From assembly GCF_011801125.1 (NCBI RefSeq), contig NZ_CP046171.1:7068001-7132000 (forward strand): a stretch of DNA of 64,000 nucleotides, given 5' to 3'. This DNA comes from Nocardia brasiliensis (GTDB taxonomy: Bacteria > Actinomycetota > Actinomycetes > Mycobacteriales > Mycobacteriaceae). The notes under the pieces are model-generated. The model was not told the DNA's origin and ran no database searches. It was given only the letters and a program-made list of their open reading frames with translations. Position 1 is the stretch's first letter. Each line of letters opens with the position of its first letter. Of this stretch, positions 46,511 through 55,700 are shown piece by piece. The position numbers and the translations under genes were made by a program.

Positions 46511-47495
46511 TGATCTGGAGGCTCGTCCGGAGGAAGCACTGTGTGAACCGGCGCCGGGCCCCGGCCCGGTCGCGGAGCTGTATCCGGCCCGTGAGGTGCC
46601 GCTCGGCGGCGTACGTGGCGTGTTCGTGGAACGCGTGCTGCCGCAACGGGATCTGCCGACCGTCGGCGCGTGGTGCTTCCTCGATCATTTCGGCTCGCCC
46701 ACCGTCACCACGACGGGCGCCTCCCCGGATATCGATCCGCATCCGCACATCGGCCTGCAAACGGTGACCTGGCCGTTCGACGGACGGATCCGGCACCGTG
46801 ATTCGGTCGGCTCGGACGTCGCGATCGCGCCGGGTCAGCTGAATCTGATGACCTCGGGGCGCGGCATCGCACACTCCGAATACGGTGTCGCGGGCGCACC
46901 CGCCGGGCACGGTCTGCAGCTGTGGATCGCCTTGCCCGGCAACCGAACCGGGATCGCCCCGCATTTCGAACAGCACCGTGAGCTGCCGATCCATCGAGCG
47001 GACGGCATCGAGGCCGTGGTGCTGATCGGCACGCTGGCCGGGCACACCTCACCGGCAACCGCGTACACCCCGATCGTCGGCGCCGACATCCGGCTGACCG
47101 CGGGCGCCGAGACCACCCTCGCGGTCGAGCCCGCCTTCGAGCACGCCGTGCTGGTGATCGAGGGTGAGGTGCGCGTCGACGGCACGCCGTTGACCGCGGG
47201 ACCACTGCTGTATCTCGGCACCGAACGCACCGAGCTGTCGTTTTCCAGTGCGCACGGCGCGCATTTCGCGTTGATCGGCGGCGAGCCGTTCGGCGAGGAA
47301 CTGGTGATGTGGTGGAATTTCGTCGCGCGCAACCACGACGAGATCGTGTCGGCCCGAAACGATTGGGAGAACCACAATCTCGGCCGGTTCGCCGATATCG
47401 CGGGACACCCGCCGCAGCAGCGCATTCCGGCCCCACCGCTGCCCGCGCTGCATTTGAAGCCGCGTAAACGCCGGATCGGCCCGGCCCGCACCTGA
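46506..47495 (+). CDS. Pirin family protein
   Basis: A 329-residue bicupin. The N-terminal cupin has the metal site DPHPHIGLQTVTWPF and MTSGRGIAHSE; the C-terminal Pirin_C domain includes EHAVLVIEGEVRV and GEPFGEELVMWWNFV. Bacterial pirins act as quercetinases or as regulators of enzymes. GTG at 46506 overlaps the stop of the last mini-ORF of the 68-bp repeat. Confidence 0.88.
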   Translation: MSDLEARPEEALCEPAPGPGPVAELYPAREVPLGGVRGVFVERVLPQRDLPTVGAWCFLDHFGSPTVTTTGASPDIDPHPHIGLQTVTWPFDGRIRHRDSVGSDVAIAPGQLNLMTSGRGIAHSEYGVAGAPAGHGLQLWIALPGNRTGIAPHFEQHRELPIHRADGIEAVVLIGTLAGHTSPATAYTPIVGADIRLTAGAETTLAVEPAFEHAVLVIEGEVRVDGTPLTAGPLLYLGTERTELSFSSAHGAHFALIGGEPFGEELVMWWNFVARNHDEIVSARNDWENHNLGRFADIAGHPPQQRIPAPPLPALHLKPRKRRIGPART

Positions 47496-47510
47496 TTCCG
47501 CGGCCACCGA

Positions 47511-47882
47511 TCACGGTGCGACGGTGAACAATTCGTAGCTGTGGCCGTCCGGGGCGAGCACGTAGACGCCCCGGCCACCCACCAGCTGTCGCACGGCCCG
47601 GTCCCAGCCGTGCCCCACCCCGGCGCCGAACTCGATATCGGGCCGTCGCGTGAGCCGATCCATTACCGCGTCGAAGGTGTCGTCGTCGACGAGAAAGGCG
47701 TAGTGGCCGGGCGCTACGGCGGTACGGTCGTCGAAGTCGAGGGTCAGGTCATCGTTGACCCGCACCGGCACGAAGGGACCGGTCGGCGGGCCCACCGACA
47801 GCCCGAGCAGATCGGCGAAAAACCGTGCGGCGGCGTGCCGGTCGGCCGACGCAACGATGGTGTGGTTGAGGACTATGGTCAC
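47511..47882 (-). CDS. VOC/bleomycin-resistance-type protein
   Basis: A 123-residue glyoxalase-fold protein (VLNHTIVASADRHAAARFFA, GHYAFLVDDDTFD, GRGVYVLAPDGHSYELF). The first His and last Glu of the metal site are present. GTG at 47882 behind GGGAGG. Divergent from a MarR gene, with a palindrome between, so it is probably repressed by that protein. Confidence 0.85.
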   Translation of the reverse strand: MTIVLNHTIVASADRHAAARFFADLLGLSVGPPTGPFVPVRVNDDLTLDFDDRTAVAPGHYAFLVDDDTFDAVMDRLTRRPDIEFGAGVGHGWDRAVRQLVGGRGVYVLAPDGHSYELFTVAP

Positions 47883-47921
47883 GACTACCTCCCAGAAGTA
47901 TGCGATTCACATACAAATATA

Positions 47922-47936
47922 CATGCGATACGCATG
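47922..47936. promoter_or_regulatory. Probable MarR operator
   Basis: CATGCG-ATA-CGCATG is a perfect 6+6 palindrome in the AT-rich 84-bp region between the VOC and MarR genes, with a weaker GTATG...CATAC pair beside it. It would overlap the promoters of both genes. Confidence 0.55.
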
Positions 47937-47966
47937 CTAATACGGGCCGCGAGCTAGGCTGGAGTC

Positions 47967-48437
47967 ATGAGCAGACGGGCGATCGAACGATCAGGAAGCG
48001 CCACCGACGGCGGGCTCGCACTGTTCCGGCTGGTGCGCTTCTGGTCCCGTCGCTGGATCAACCGGACCTCGGAAAACCTGCCCGCGCAATTGCGCGGCGC
48101 ACAGCACGTGCAAGTGGTCGAGGCGGTCGCGGCGACCGTCGAGCAGGGTGGCGAGGCGACCATCGGCACCGTGGCACATCAACTCGGACTTGACCATTCG
48201 GGCGCGAGCCGGATGGTGCGCGACGCCACCGCGGCGGGCCTGCTCGCCCGCACCGCCGCCGCGCACGACCGACGCAAGACCTTCCTCGCCCTGACCACCG
48301 ACGGCGAGCAACTACTGGCCGACGCCTACACCTGGCAACGCCAGGTCTTCGCCGAACTCACCGCGGACTGGGACGACGCCGACCGCAAACGATTCGCCGG
48401 CTATCTGCGCAGGCTCAGCGAACAGTTGCCGCGCTGA
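47967..48437 (+). CDS. MarR-family regulator
   Basis: A 156-residue MarR protein with winged HTH (ATIGTVAHQLGLDHSGASRM, wing AAHDRRKTFLALTTDGEQ) and helical dimer ends. ATG at 47967 follows GGAG. Divergent from the VOC gene, which is its likely target along with itself. Confidence 0.88.
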   Translation: MSRRAIERSGSATDGGLALFRLVRFWSRRWINRTSENLPAQLRGAQHVQVVEAVAATVEQGGEATIGTVAHQLGLDHSGASRMVRDATAAGLLARTAAAHDRRKTFLALTTDGEQLLADAYTWQRQVFAELTADWDDADRKRFAGYLRRLSEQLPR

Positions 48438-48537
48438 ACCGAGTTGTGTTGCGCTCGAGGCTCTTCAGCCGCGGGCCAGCAGCGGGTATCGTGCCCGATC
48501 GAATACCCGCGCAGGGGCAGCGCCAGAAAAGAGCACG

Positions 48538-49167
48538 ATGAGCATCTCCAGAATCGCCGCTACGACACTATGCGCCATCGTGGCCACGGTCATCACCTCG
48601 GGCGGCGCCAACGCGAACCCCGCCGACACACCCGACGGACCGCTCGATGTGCGCGGCACCTTCGAAGACATCGACTACCGGGTCGCGGCCTCCGCCGACC
48701 GCAGGGCCGCGGTGGCGACCATCGCGCACGGTCGTTTCGAGGTGATCCACGACGGGCGCGTCGTCACGCTCAACGATCACAACGGCAATGTCGTTGCCGC
48801 ACTGCCGATGGCACTGCGCGTCGGCGACCGACAGGTGGCAGTGCGTCCGGTGGTCGAGGATGCCGGACATCGTCTCGTGCTCGCCCCCGTCGGCCAGTCA
48901 GGTGCGCCGCTGCGCGACGTGCGTGCGCAGGAGCGCTTCTTCGCCGAGGTCGAGAAGGCGATGCCGATCGTGGTGGCGGGCGCCGGAATCGGCGCCGCGA
49001 TCGGGTTCGTGCTCGGCTTTCCGCTCGGTCTGTTCGTGCTCGACTTCATCACGGTGCCGCTCACGACGGTGCTCGGCGCCGCGATCGGCGCGGCGGCGGG
49101 GCTGGCCATGGCGGGCGGACAACCCGCGATCGACGCGGCCCTCGAATACGCCTCCGGCGCACCCTGA
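48538..49167 (+). CDS. Exported protein with C-terminal membrane helices
   Basis: A 209-residue protein: signal peptide (ISRIAATTLCAIVATVITSG, cut near ANA), a beta-rich middle (AVATIAHGRFEVIHDGRVVT and DRQVAVRPVVEDAGHRLVL) and two Gly/Ala-rich membrane segments at the end (VVAGAGIGAAIGFVLGFPLG and TVLGAAIGAAAGLAMAGG). Similar proteins are found in many copies in Nocardia and have no known role. Confidence 0.75.
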   Translation: MSISRIAATTLCAIVATVITSGGANANPADTPDGPLDVRGTFEDIDYRVAASADRRAAVATIAHGRFEVIHDGRVVTLNDHNGNVVAALPMALRVGDRQVAVRPVVEDAGHRLVLAPVGQSGAPLRDVRAQERFFAEVEKAMPIVVAGAGIGAAIGFVLGFPLGLFVLDFITVPLTTVLGAAIGAAAGLAMAGGQPAIDAALEYASGAP

Positions 49168-49171
49168 GCCG

Positions 49172-49497
49172 TCAAGGCGCGATATCCGGGAGCGCGGCGA
49201 GCTCCTGAGTGCCGATGACGCGCAACAGATCCAGCTTCTCGGCCGCGTCGGTACCCGGACGCGGCAGGTAGACCAGTAGCCGCTGCGCGGCACTCGGCGT
49301 CAGCAGCGTTTCGCAGACTGTATCGATCAAGCCGACCTACGGATGCAGGATGCGTTTGGTGTCCTAAAGACGCACCGCCACTCATCGCGGCGCAGGCCTG
49401 GGGTGCGGCGCCGGGCACCGGGTGGCAAACCCACCGCCGCCGGCGTCAGCTGCTCGCGGCGGCGGCGCAGGAAGTCGGCGAGTTCGGTGCGTTCCAT
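49172..49497 (-). pseudogene. Internally deleted MmyB-type XRE regulator
   Basis: ATG at 49497 starts a typical N-terminus (MERTELADFLRRRREQLTPA and RRRTPGLRRDE), which then breaks off. After a TAG another stretch reads DTKRILHP, another TAG, and VGLIDTVCETLLTPSAAQRL to LRVIGTQELAALPDIAP with a stop at 49172. These are the first and last parts of a MmyB-like HTH regulator of about 280 residues; some 180 codons are missing. The divergent aldo/keto reductase was probably its target. Confidence 0.7.
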
Positions 49498-49597
49498 GCC
49501 ACCACTGTGCCCCGAAACGGCCGGGTCAACCAGGGATCGGCGATCCCCCGATAGACCGTCTTTGTCGCGCGCCGGTCGATGGGTTCAGGCTGGTGAC

Positions 49598-50608
49598 ATG
49601 ACGACATCGAAGATTCGCACAGTTCAGCTCGGTAAGACCGGCCCCGAGGTCAGCCGGATCGGACTCGGCGCGATGGGCATGTCCGGGATGTACGGCGCCA
49701 CCGACGACGCCGAATCAACGGCCACCATCCACGCCGCGCTCGACGCGGGCGCGAACCTGATCGATACGGGCGATTTCTACGGCGCGGGCCACAACGAGCT
49801 ACTGATCGGCAAGGCCATCGCGGCGCGGCCCCGCGAGGACATCGTGCTCAGCGTGAAGTTCGGCGCGCTGCGCGGACCCGGGGGCACCTGGGGTGGCGTG
49901 GACACCCGGCCCGAGGCCCTGCGCAACTTCCTGACCTACAGCCTGCAGCGGCTCGGCGTCGACTATGTCGACATCTACCGGCCCGCCCGGCTGGACCCGA
50001 ACGTGCCGATCGAGGACACCGTCGGCGCGATCGGCGAACTCGTCGCGGCCGGTTATGTCCGGCACGTGGGATTGTCCGAGGTCGGCGCGGACACCATCCG
50101 CCGGGCCGCGGCCGTGCACCCGATCGCCGACCTGCAGATCGAGTACTCGCTGCTCTCGCGCGGTATCGAAGCCGAGATCCTGCCGGTCTGCCGGGAATTG
50201 GGCATCGGCGTCACCGCCTACGGCGTGCTGTCGCGCGGGTTGCTCAGCAACTCGGTACAGGCCGGAAATACATTCGCGGCCAGCGATTTCCGCGCCCACA
50301 GCCCGCGCTTCCAAGGCGCGAACCTGGACCGGAACCTGGAACTGGTGGCCGCGCTCGCCGAGATCGCCACCGCGAAAGCGGTTTCGGTGGCGCAGCTGGC
50401 CATCGCCTGGGTGCTGACCCGCGGCTCGGACATCGTGCCGCTCGTCGGCGCACGCCGCCGCGAACGCTGGGCCGAGGCGGTCGGCGCGCTCGACATCGCG
50501 CTCACCGAGGCCGAACTGGCCACCATCGAGGCGGCCGTGCCGGTCGATCGGATCGCGGGCGAGCGTTATGCGGCCGAGCAGATGGACATGCTGGACAGCG
50601 AGCGGTAG
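49598..50608 (+). CDS. Aldo/keto reductase lacking the tetrad histidine
   Basis: A 336-residue aldo/keto reductase of the AKR13-like type. Asp56 and Tyr61 (LIDTGDFYG) and Lys87 (VLSVKFG) are in place, but where relatives read YQHRVDP this protein has YRPARLDP, so the tetrad His is Ala130. Activity may be altered or be towards other substrates. The likely regulator gene beside it is broken. ATG at 49598. Confidence 0.88.
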   Translation: MTTSKIRTVQLGKTGPEVSRIGLGAMGMSGMYGATDDAESTATIHAALDAGANLIDTGDFYGAGHNELLIGKAIAARPREDIVLSVKFGALRGPGGTWGGVDTRPEALRNFLTYSLQRLGVDYVDIYRPARLDPNVPIEDTVGAIGELVAAGYVRHVGLSEVGADTIRRAAAVHPIADLQIEYSLLSRGIEAEILPVCRELGIGVTAYGVLSRGLLSNSVQAGNTFAASDFRAHSPRFQGANLDRNLELVAALAEIATAKAVSVAQLAIAWVLTRGSDIVPLVGARRRERWAEAVGALDIALTEAELATIEAAVPVDRIAGERYAAEQMDMLDSER

Positions 50609-50623
50609 CGCCCGGCCGCCACG

Positions 50624-51094
50624 CTATCGGCGGCGTGGCCGGATCACCGCGGTGAACGCCGCCGCGGCGACGGACTTTCCGGAGGTGTCGGTGATGTTCA
50701 CCGGCACCTCCAGTTCGATCGGCACCCTGGCGGCGATATCGGTGCGCACCTGCTGCAAGGTGTCGCCTGCGACCTCGGACGTGGCCAGAAACGGCCCGGC
50801 GTCGCCTTTCGCGCGGGCCCGGTATTCGATCCGGCCGTCCCTGGCCACGATGAAGGTTTCACCCATCAGGTCGACGATCCCCGACACCGACGCGCCCATC
50901 GCCGCGGTCTCGGCCAGGCCGAACAGTACCGCCGCGTGCAGATCGCCGTTGTGGTTCAGATGTTCCGCGCGCGGTGCCATGCGCACGACGTTGCGGCCTG
51001 CGTCGAACTCCACCCCCTCGATCCCTGTGAACTGGATGAACCCCAGCTTCTGGAATCCCGCCATCACCAACTCCCCCATGGCCGCGTTGTCCAT
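50624..51094 (-). CDS. PaaI-type hot-dog thioesterase
   Basis: A 156-residue hot-dog protein of the DUF4442/PaaI group (AEHLNHNGDLHAAVLFGLAE with the conserved Asn/His and acidic residue, TFIVARDGRIEYRARAKGD). Likely hydrolyses an acyl-CoA. A perfect KstR-type site lies 25 bp before the start, so it may belong to steroid or cholesterol side-chain breakdown. Confidence 0.82.
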   Translation of the reverse strand: MDNAAMGELVMAGFQKLGFIQFTGIEGVEFDAGRNVVRMAPRAEHLNHNGDLHAAVLFGLAETAAMGASVSGIVDLMGETFIVARDGRIEYRARAKGDAGPFLATSEVAGDTLQQVRTDIAARVPIELEVPVNITDTSGKSVAAAAFTAVIRPRRR

Positions 51095-51119
51095 CGCATC
51101 TCCCGCCGAACTCCAGAAC

Positions 51120-51133
51120 TGAAACGTGTTCTA
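51120..51133 (-). promoter_or_regulatory. KstR-type operator upstream of the thioesterase
   Basis: TGAAACGTGTTCTA fits TNNAACNNGTTNNA at all fixed positions and sits 25 bp in front of the thioesterase start. Confidence 0.6.
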
Positions 51134-51160
51134 TTTACATACCCCGTCCGACACCCCCCT

Positions 51161-51200
51161 GTCTACGCCGTAGCACCTCCGTCTACGCCGTAGCTCCTAC
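51161..51200. repeat. Two direct copies of a CTACGCCGTAG palindrome
   Basis: A 20-bp unit starting GTCTACGCCGTAGC occurs twice (51161 and 51181), with 17 of 20 positions the same. Each holds the palindrome CTACG-C-CGTAG. The 20-bp period puts the sites two helical turns apart on one face, as in cooperative operators. They lie just upstream of the KstR-type site of the thioesterase gene. Confidence 0.7.
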
Positions 51201-51317
51201 CGCCTCGCCAGAGTCACACGCACCGGATTCGGTAGACGTGAAATGGCCCAACGGGTCTCGCAGTACGAGTGCGCAGTACCGGGCTCGGCCCTCAGCTCGG
51301 GAGTCGACCCTGGTCTG

Positions 51318-51449
51318 TCAGTCACGTTCTCGTTCGCCGAGGTGTTCTGGATAGTCGTCGCCTCGGTCACGGATGTCGTCCCAGACCGCGAGCACTACGA
51401 TGCCTGCCAACAGCAGCGGGCCGAGCACGGCCGCCACGATGCATTCCAT
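51318..51449 (-). CDS. Small single-pass membrane protein, 43 residues
   Basis: ATG at 51449, 11 bp after the hydrolase stop, behind GGGCGGG. One membrane helix (ECIVAAVLGPLLLAGIVVLA) and an acidic tail (DDIRDRGDDYPEHLGERERD). Probably co-transcribed with the hydrolase. No family known. Confidence 0.55.
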   Translation of the reverse strand: MECIVAAVLGPLLLAGIVVLAVWDDIRDRGDDYPEHLGERERD

Positions 51450-51460
51450 GACCCGCCCGA

Positions 51461-52492
51461 TCAGACGGGTCCGCCCGGCCTTCGCAAGAGTTCCGTTAGG
51501 GCGGTGTCGATGAACTGCGTGTCGGCGGGGTTGCCGCCGAAACCGGCGAAATGGCCCCAGATCCCGGGAATCACGCGCAGTTCGGCGCCGGGGATGTGCC
51601 CGACCGCCCACGCCTCATCCTCCGGCGGAAAGTACAGGTCCTTCTCGGCGGGCAGCACCAGGGTGGTCGCCCGGATCGAGGCCAGCGCGGCCTCGGTGTC
51701 GCCGTCGAAGCCGGGCGTGCGGCCGACATCGGCGTGCTGCCAGGTCCACAGCATGGCAAGCAGGTTGTTAGGGTCGCGATCGTCGAGGAAGAAGCCCTCC
51801 CAGAAGGCGACGAGGAAATCCTCCAGCGAGGAGTAGCCGAGCTTCTCGTACTCGCGCTCCCAGTAGAAGGCCTGCGAAAAGCCCCAGCCCGCGTAAACCC
51901 GTGCCAGCGCCCGCAATCCGGTGGTCGGCCAGCGCTCGCCGTACCAGCCGCCCGCGAAGGCCGAGTCGGCGGTGAGCGCCGCCCGCACACCCTCCAGAAA
52001 GACCTTGTTGTGCACGCTGGTTCGGGCCGAACCGCAGAACGGAGCGATCCGGCGCACCATTTCCGGATGACTCACCGCCCACTGATAGGTCTGGCCGGCC
52101 CCCATCGACCAGCCCGTCACCAGCGCCAGCCGCTCGATGCCGAATTGCTCTGTCACCAAACGGTATTGCGCCGCCACCTGGTCGTACATCGTGATGTTCG
52201 GGAACCGCGCCCGGTCGTAGGGCGGCGGGGTGTTGCTCGGCGAGCTGGACAGCCCGTTGCCGAGCATGTTCGGCACGATGATGAAGTACTTCGCCGGGTC
52301 GAGCGCCATACCCGCGCCGATCAGCCACTCGTTGTCGCCGTGCCGCCCCGAATACCACGTCGGATACACCACCGCGTTGCTTTTGTCGGCGTTCAACTCG
52401 CCGTAGGTGGCGTAGGCCAGAAACGCACCACGCAGGGTCGCCCCGTGCTGAGTGGTGAAGTCACCGAGATCGAAGATCTGGTGGTCGGTCAT
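51461..52492 (-). CDS. MetX-like alpha/beta hydrolase
   Basis: A 343-residue alpha/beta-hydrolase of the homoserine O-acetyltransferase-like group. The nucleophile elbow is VTGWSMGAGQTYQW, the acid Asp is in LPAEKDLYFPPEDE and the base His in GIWGHFAG. Other marks are AYATYGELNADKSN and FIIVPNMLGNGLSSSPS. It may be an acyltransferase or a hydrolase; the lack of other methionine genes argues against MetX proper. ATG at 52492. Confidence 0.82.
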   Translation of the reverse strand: MTDHQIFDLGDFTTQHGATLRGAFLAYATYGELNADKSNAVVYPTWYSGRHGDNEWLIGAGMALDPAKYFIIVPNMLGNGLSSSPSNTPPPYDRARFPNITMYDQVAAQYRLVTEQFGIERLALVTGWSMGAGQTYQWAVSHPEMVRRIAPFCGSARTSVHNKVFLEGVRAALTADSAFAGGWYGERWPTTGLRALARVYAGWGFSQAFYWEREYEKLGYSSLEDFLVAFWEGFFLDDRDPNNLLAMLWTWQHADVGRTPGFDGDTEAALASIRATTLVLPAEKDLYFPPEDEAWAVGHIPGAELRVIPGIWGHFAGFGGNPADTQFIDTALTELLRRPGGPV

Positions 52493-52724
52493 GCAACGGC
52501 TCGCTTTCAGCAATGGAGAGAACACATTTCGGCTGAGGACACCAGCCGCAGTACCCACCACCCACAGCCAAACCCCATCAACTGAAAATATTCTCACAGA
52601 AACTATCCGCGCCGGAATGCTCTTATGATCACGCTTCGGATACCAAAACGCCGATCGCGCAGCCCTTCTCGATCCCGCTACGGCGAGTCTCACGGCATGT
52701 CGTCACGAACCGTCGACAAAGCAA

Positions 52725-52756
52725 ACGGCCCCCCGCTCCGAAGAGCGAGGGGCCGT
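52725..52756 (-). terminator. rpoBC operon terminator
   Basis: Arms of 14 nt (52725-52738 and 52743-52756) pair with one mismatch around a CGAA loop, 12 bp past the rpoC stop. On the minus strand the stem is followed by TTGCTTTG, a fair T tract. Confidence 0.85.
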
Positions 52757-52767
52757 CGGCGTTCCGG

Positions 52768-55700
52768 TCAGCGGTAGTCGCTGAAGCCGTAGTCGTCGAG
52801 CGGGACTGCGGCGCCGGTGGTTTGGCCGAAGCTGTCCGGGCTGTAGTAGGTGTCGTCGTAGGACGGCACCGCGTACGCGGCGGCACGGGCTTCTTCGGTC
52901 GGCTGCACCTGGATGTTGCGGTACCGGTTGATGCCGGTACCGGCCGGGATCAGCTTACCGATGATGACGTTCTCCTTGAGGCCGATGAGCTTGTCGGAGC
53001 GGCAGTTGATCGCCGCGTCCGTCAGGACTCGAGTGGTCTCCTGGAACGACGCCGCCGACAGCCACGAATCGGTCGCGAGCGACGCCTTCGTGATACCCAT
53101 CAGCACCGGGCGACCCGCCGCGGGCTCGTTGCCCTCGGCGACGACGCGACGGTTGGAGGCCTCGAACTCGGAACGCTCGGTGAGCGAGCCGGGCAGGAAC
53201 TCCGTCGCGCCCGAATCGATGATCGTCACGCGACGCAGCATCTGGCGCACGATGACCTCGATGTGCTTGTCGTGGATCGACACACCCTGCGAGCGGTAGA
53301 CCTCCTGGACCTCGTGGACCAGGTGGATCTGTACCTGACGGGGGCCCATGATGCGCAGCACCTCGTGCGGATCCGCCGCGCCTTCCAGCAGCTGCTGGCC
53401 GACCTCGACGTGGTCGCCGTCGGAGAGCAGACGCTCGGTGCCGTCGTCGTGCTTGAACACGCGCAGTCGCTGCCGCTTCGAGAGCTTGTCGTAGACAACC
53501 TCTTCGCCACCGTCATCCGGGATGATGGTGATCTTGTAGAAGCGGTCGTCGTCCTCGAGCCGCACCCGGCCGGAGACCTCGGCGATCGGCGCCTTGCCCT
53601 TGGGCACACGAGCCTCGAAGAGCTCCTGCACACGGGGCAGACCGCCGGTGATGTCATCGCCCGCGACACCACCCTGGTGGAAGGTACGCATGGTCAGCTG
53701 GGTACCGGGCTCACCGATGGACTGCGCGGCGACGATACCGACGGCCTCGCCGATGTCGACCAGCTTGCCGGTCGCCATGGAGCGGCCGTAGCAGGTCGCA
53801 CACACGCCGGTGCCGGTGGTGCAGGTCAGCACGGAGCGGACCTTCACCTCGGTGATGCCCGCGTCGAGCAGCGCCTCGATGGCCGGGTCGCCGAGGTCGG
53901 CGCCCTTGCCGACGACAACGTTGCCGTTGGCGTCCACCGCGTCGGACGCGAGCGTCCGAGCGTAGGCACTGGTCTCGACGTGCGCGTCGCGGATGATGGT
54001 GCCGTCCGGCTGCTTCTCCGCGATCGGCACCACGATGCCGCGCTCGGTGGCGCAGTCGTGCTCGCGCACGATCACGTCCTGCGAGACGTCCACCAGACGA
54101 CGGGTCAGGTAGCCCGAGTCGGCGGTACGCAGCGCGGTATCGGCCAGACCCTTACGCGCACCGTGGGTGTTGATGAAGTACTCCAGCACCGTCAGGCCCT
54201 CACGGAAGGAGGACTTGATCGGCCGCGGGATGAACTCACCCTTCGGGTTCGTCACCAGGCCCTTCATACCCGCGAGGGTACGAGTCTGGGTGAAGTTACC
54301 GGTGGCGCCCGAGTCGACGATCGTGATGATCGGGTTGTCGGCCGGGTAGTGCGACCGCAGCGCGCGACCGACTTCTTCGGTCGCCTCCTGCCAGATCTTC
54401 ACCAGGGCGTTGTTGCGCTCCTGGTGATCGAGGGCACCGCGCTGGTACTTCTTCTCGATCTGGTCGGACTGCGCCTCGTAGCGCTCCATGATCTCGGTCT
54501 TCTCCGGCGGCACGAGCACGTCGGACATCGAGACCGTCACGCCGGAACGGGTGGCCCAGTAGAAGCCGGCGTCCTTCAGCTTGTCGACGGTCTGCGCGAC
54601 CACGATCATCGGGTAACGCTCGGCCAGATCGTTGATGATCGTGGCCTGACGCTTCTTCGGCATCTGCTCGTTGATGAACGCGTAGTCCGCCGGGAGCAGC
54701 TCGTTGAAGATCACGCGACCGAGGGTGGTCTCCGCGATCCACGCGTCGCCGCGCTGCCAGCCGTCCGGGAACTGCGCCGCCTCGATGTCCTTCGGCGGAC
54801 GCTGCTCGGTGAGCCGCACCTTGATCAGCGAACGCACGGTGAGCTCACCGCGGTCCACCGCCATCTGCGCCTCGGCGGGCGAGGAGTACACGCCGAACTC
54901 GGCGGAATCCTTGGTGGCAGGCCGGTATTCGCCCTTGCCGCCCTCTTCGAGGCGGGTCAGGTAGAACAGGCCGGTCACCATGTCCAGACGGGGCATCGCC
55001 AGCGGGCGACCCGAGGCGGGCGAGAGGATGTTGTTCGAGGACAGCATCAGGATGCGGGCCTCGGCCTGGGCCTCCGCCGACAGCGGCAGGTGCACCGCCA
55101 TCTGGTCACCGTCGAAGTCGGCGTTGAACGCTTCACAGACGAGCGGGTGCAGCTGGATCGCCTTACCCTCGACGAGCTGCGGCTCGAACGCCTGGATGCC
55201 GAGACGGTGCAGGGTGGGCGCGCGGTTGAGCAGCACCGGGTGCTCGGCGATGACCTCTTCGAGGACATCCCACACCTGGGGACGCTGCCGCTCCACCATC
55301 CGCTTGGCGGACTTGATGTTCTGCGCGTGGTTCAGGTCGACCAGGCGCTTCATCACGAACGGCTTGAACAGCTCCAGCGCCATCAGCTTGGGCAGACCGC
55401 ACTGGTGCAGCTTCAGCTGCGGGCCGACGACGATGACCGAACGGCCCGAGTAGTCGACGCGCTTACCGAGCAGGTTCTGCCGGAACCGACCCTGCTTGCC
55501 CTTGAGCAGATCGCTCAGCGACTTCAGCGGGCGGTTACCCGGTCCGGTGACCGGGCGGCCGCGACGACCGTTGTCGAACAGCGCGTCCACGGACTCCTGC
55601 AGCATCCGCTTCTCGTTGTTGACGATGATCTCGGGCGCACCAAGATCGATCAGTCGCTTGAGGCGGTTGTTGCGGTTGATCACGCGGCGGTACAGGTCGT

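Noticed and set aside
51461..52492. Homoserine O-acetyltransferase (MetX) as a firm name
   Set aside because: The fold fits, but related proteins have other reactions and no methionine gene is near.
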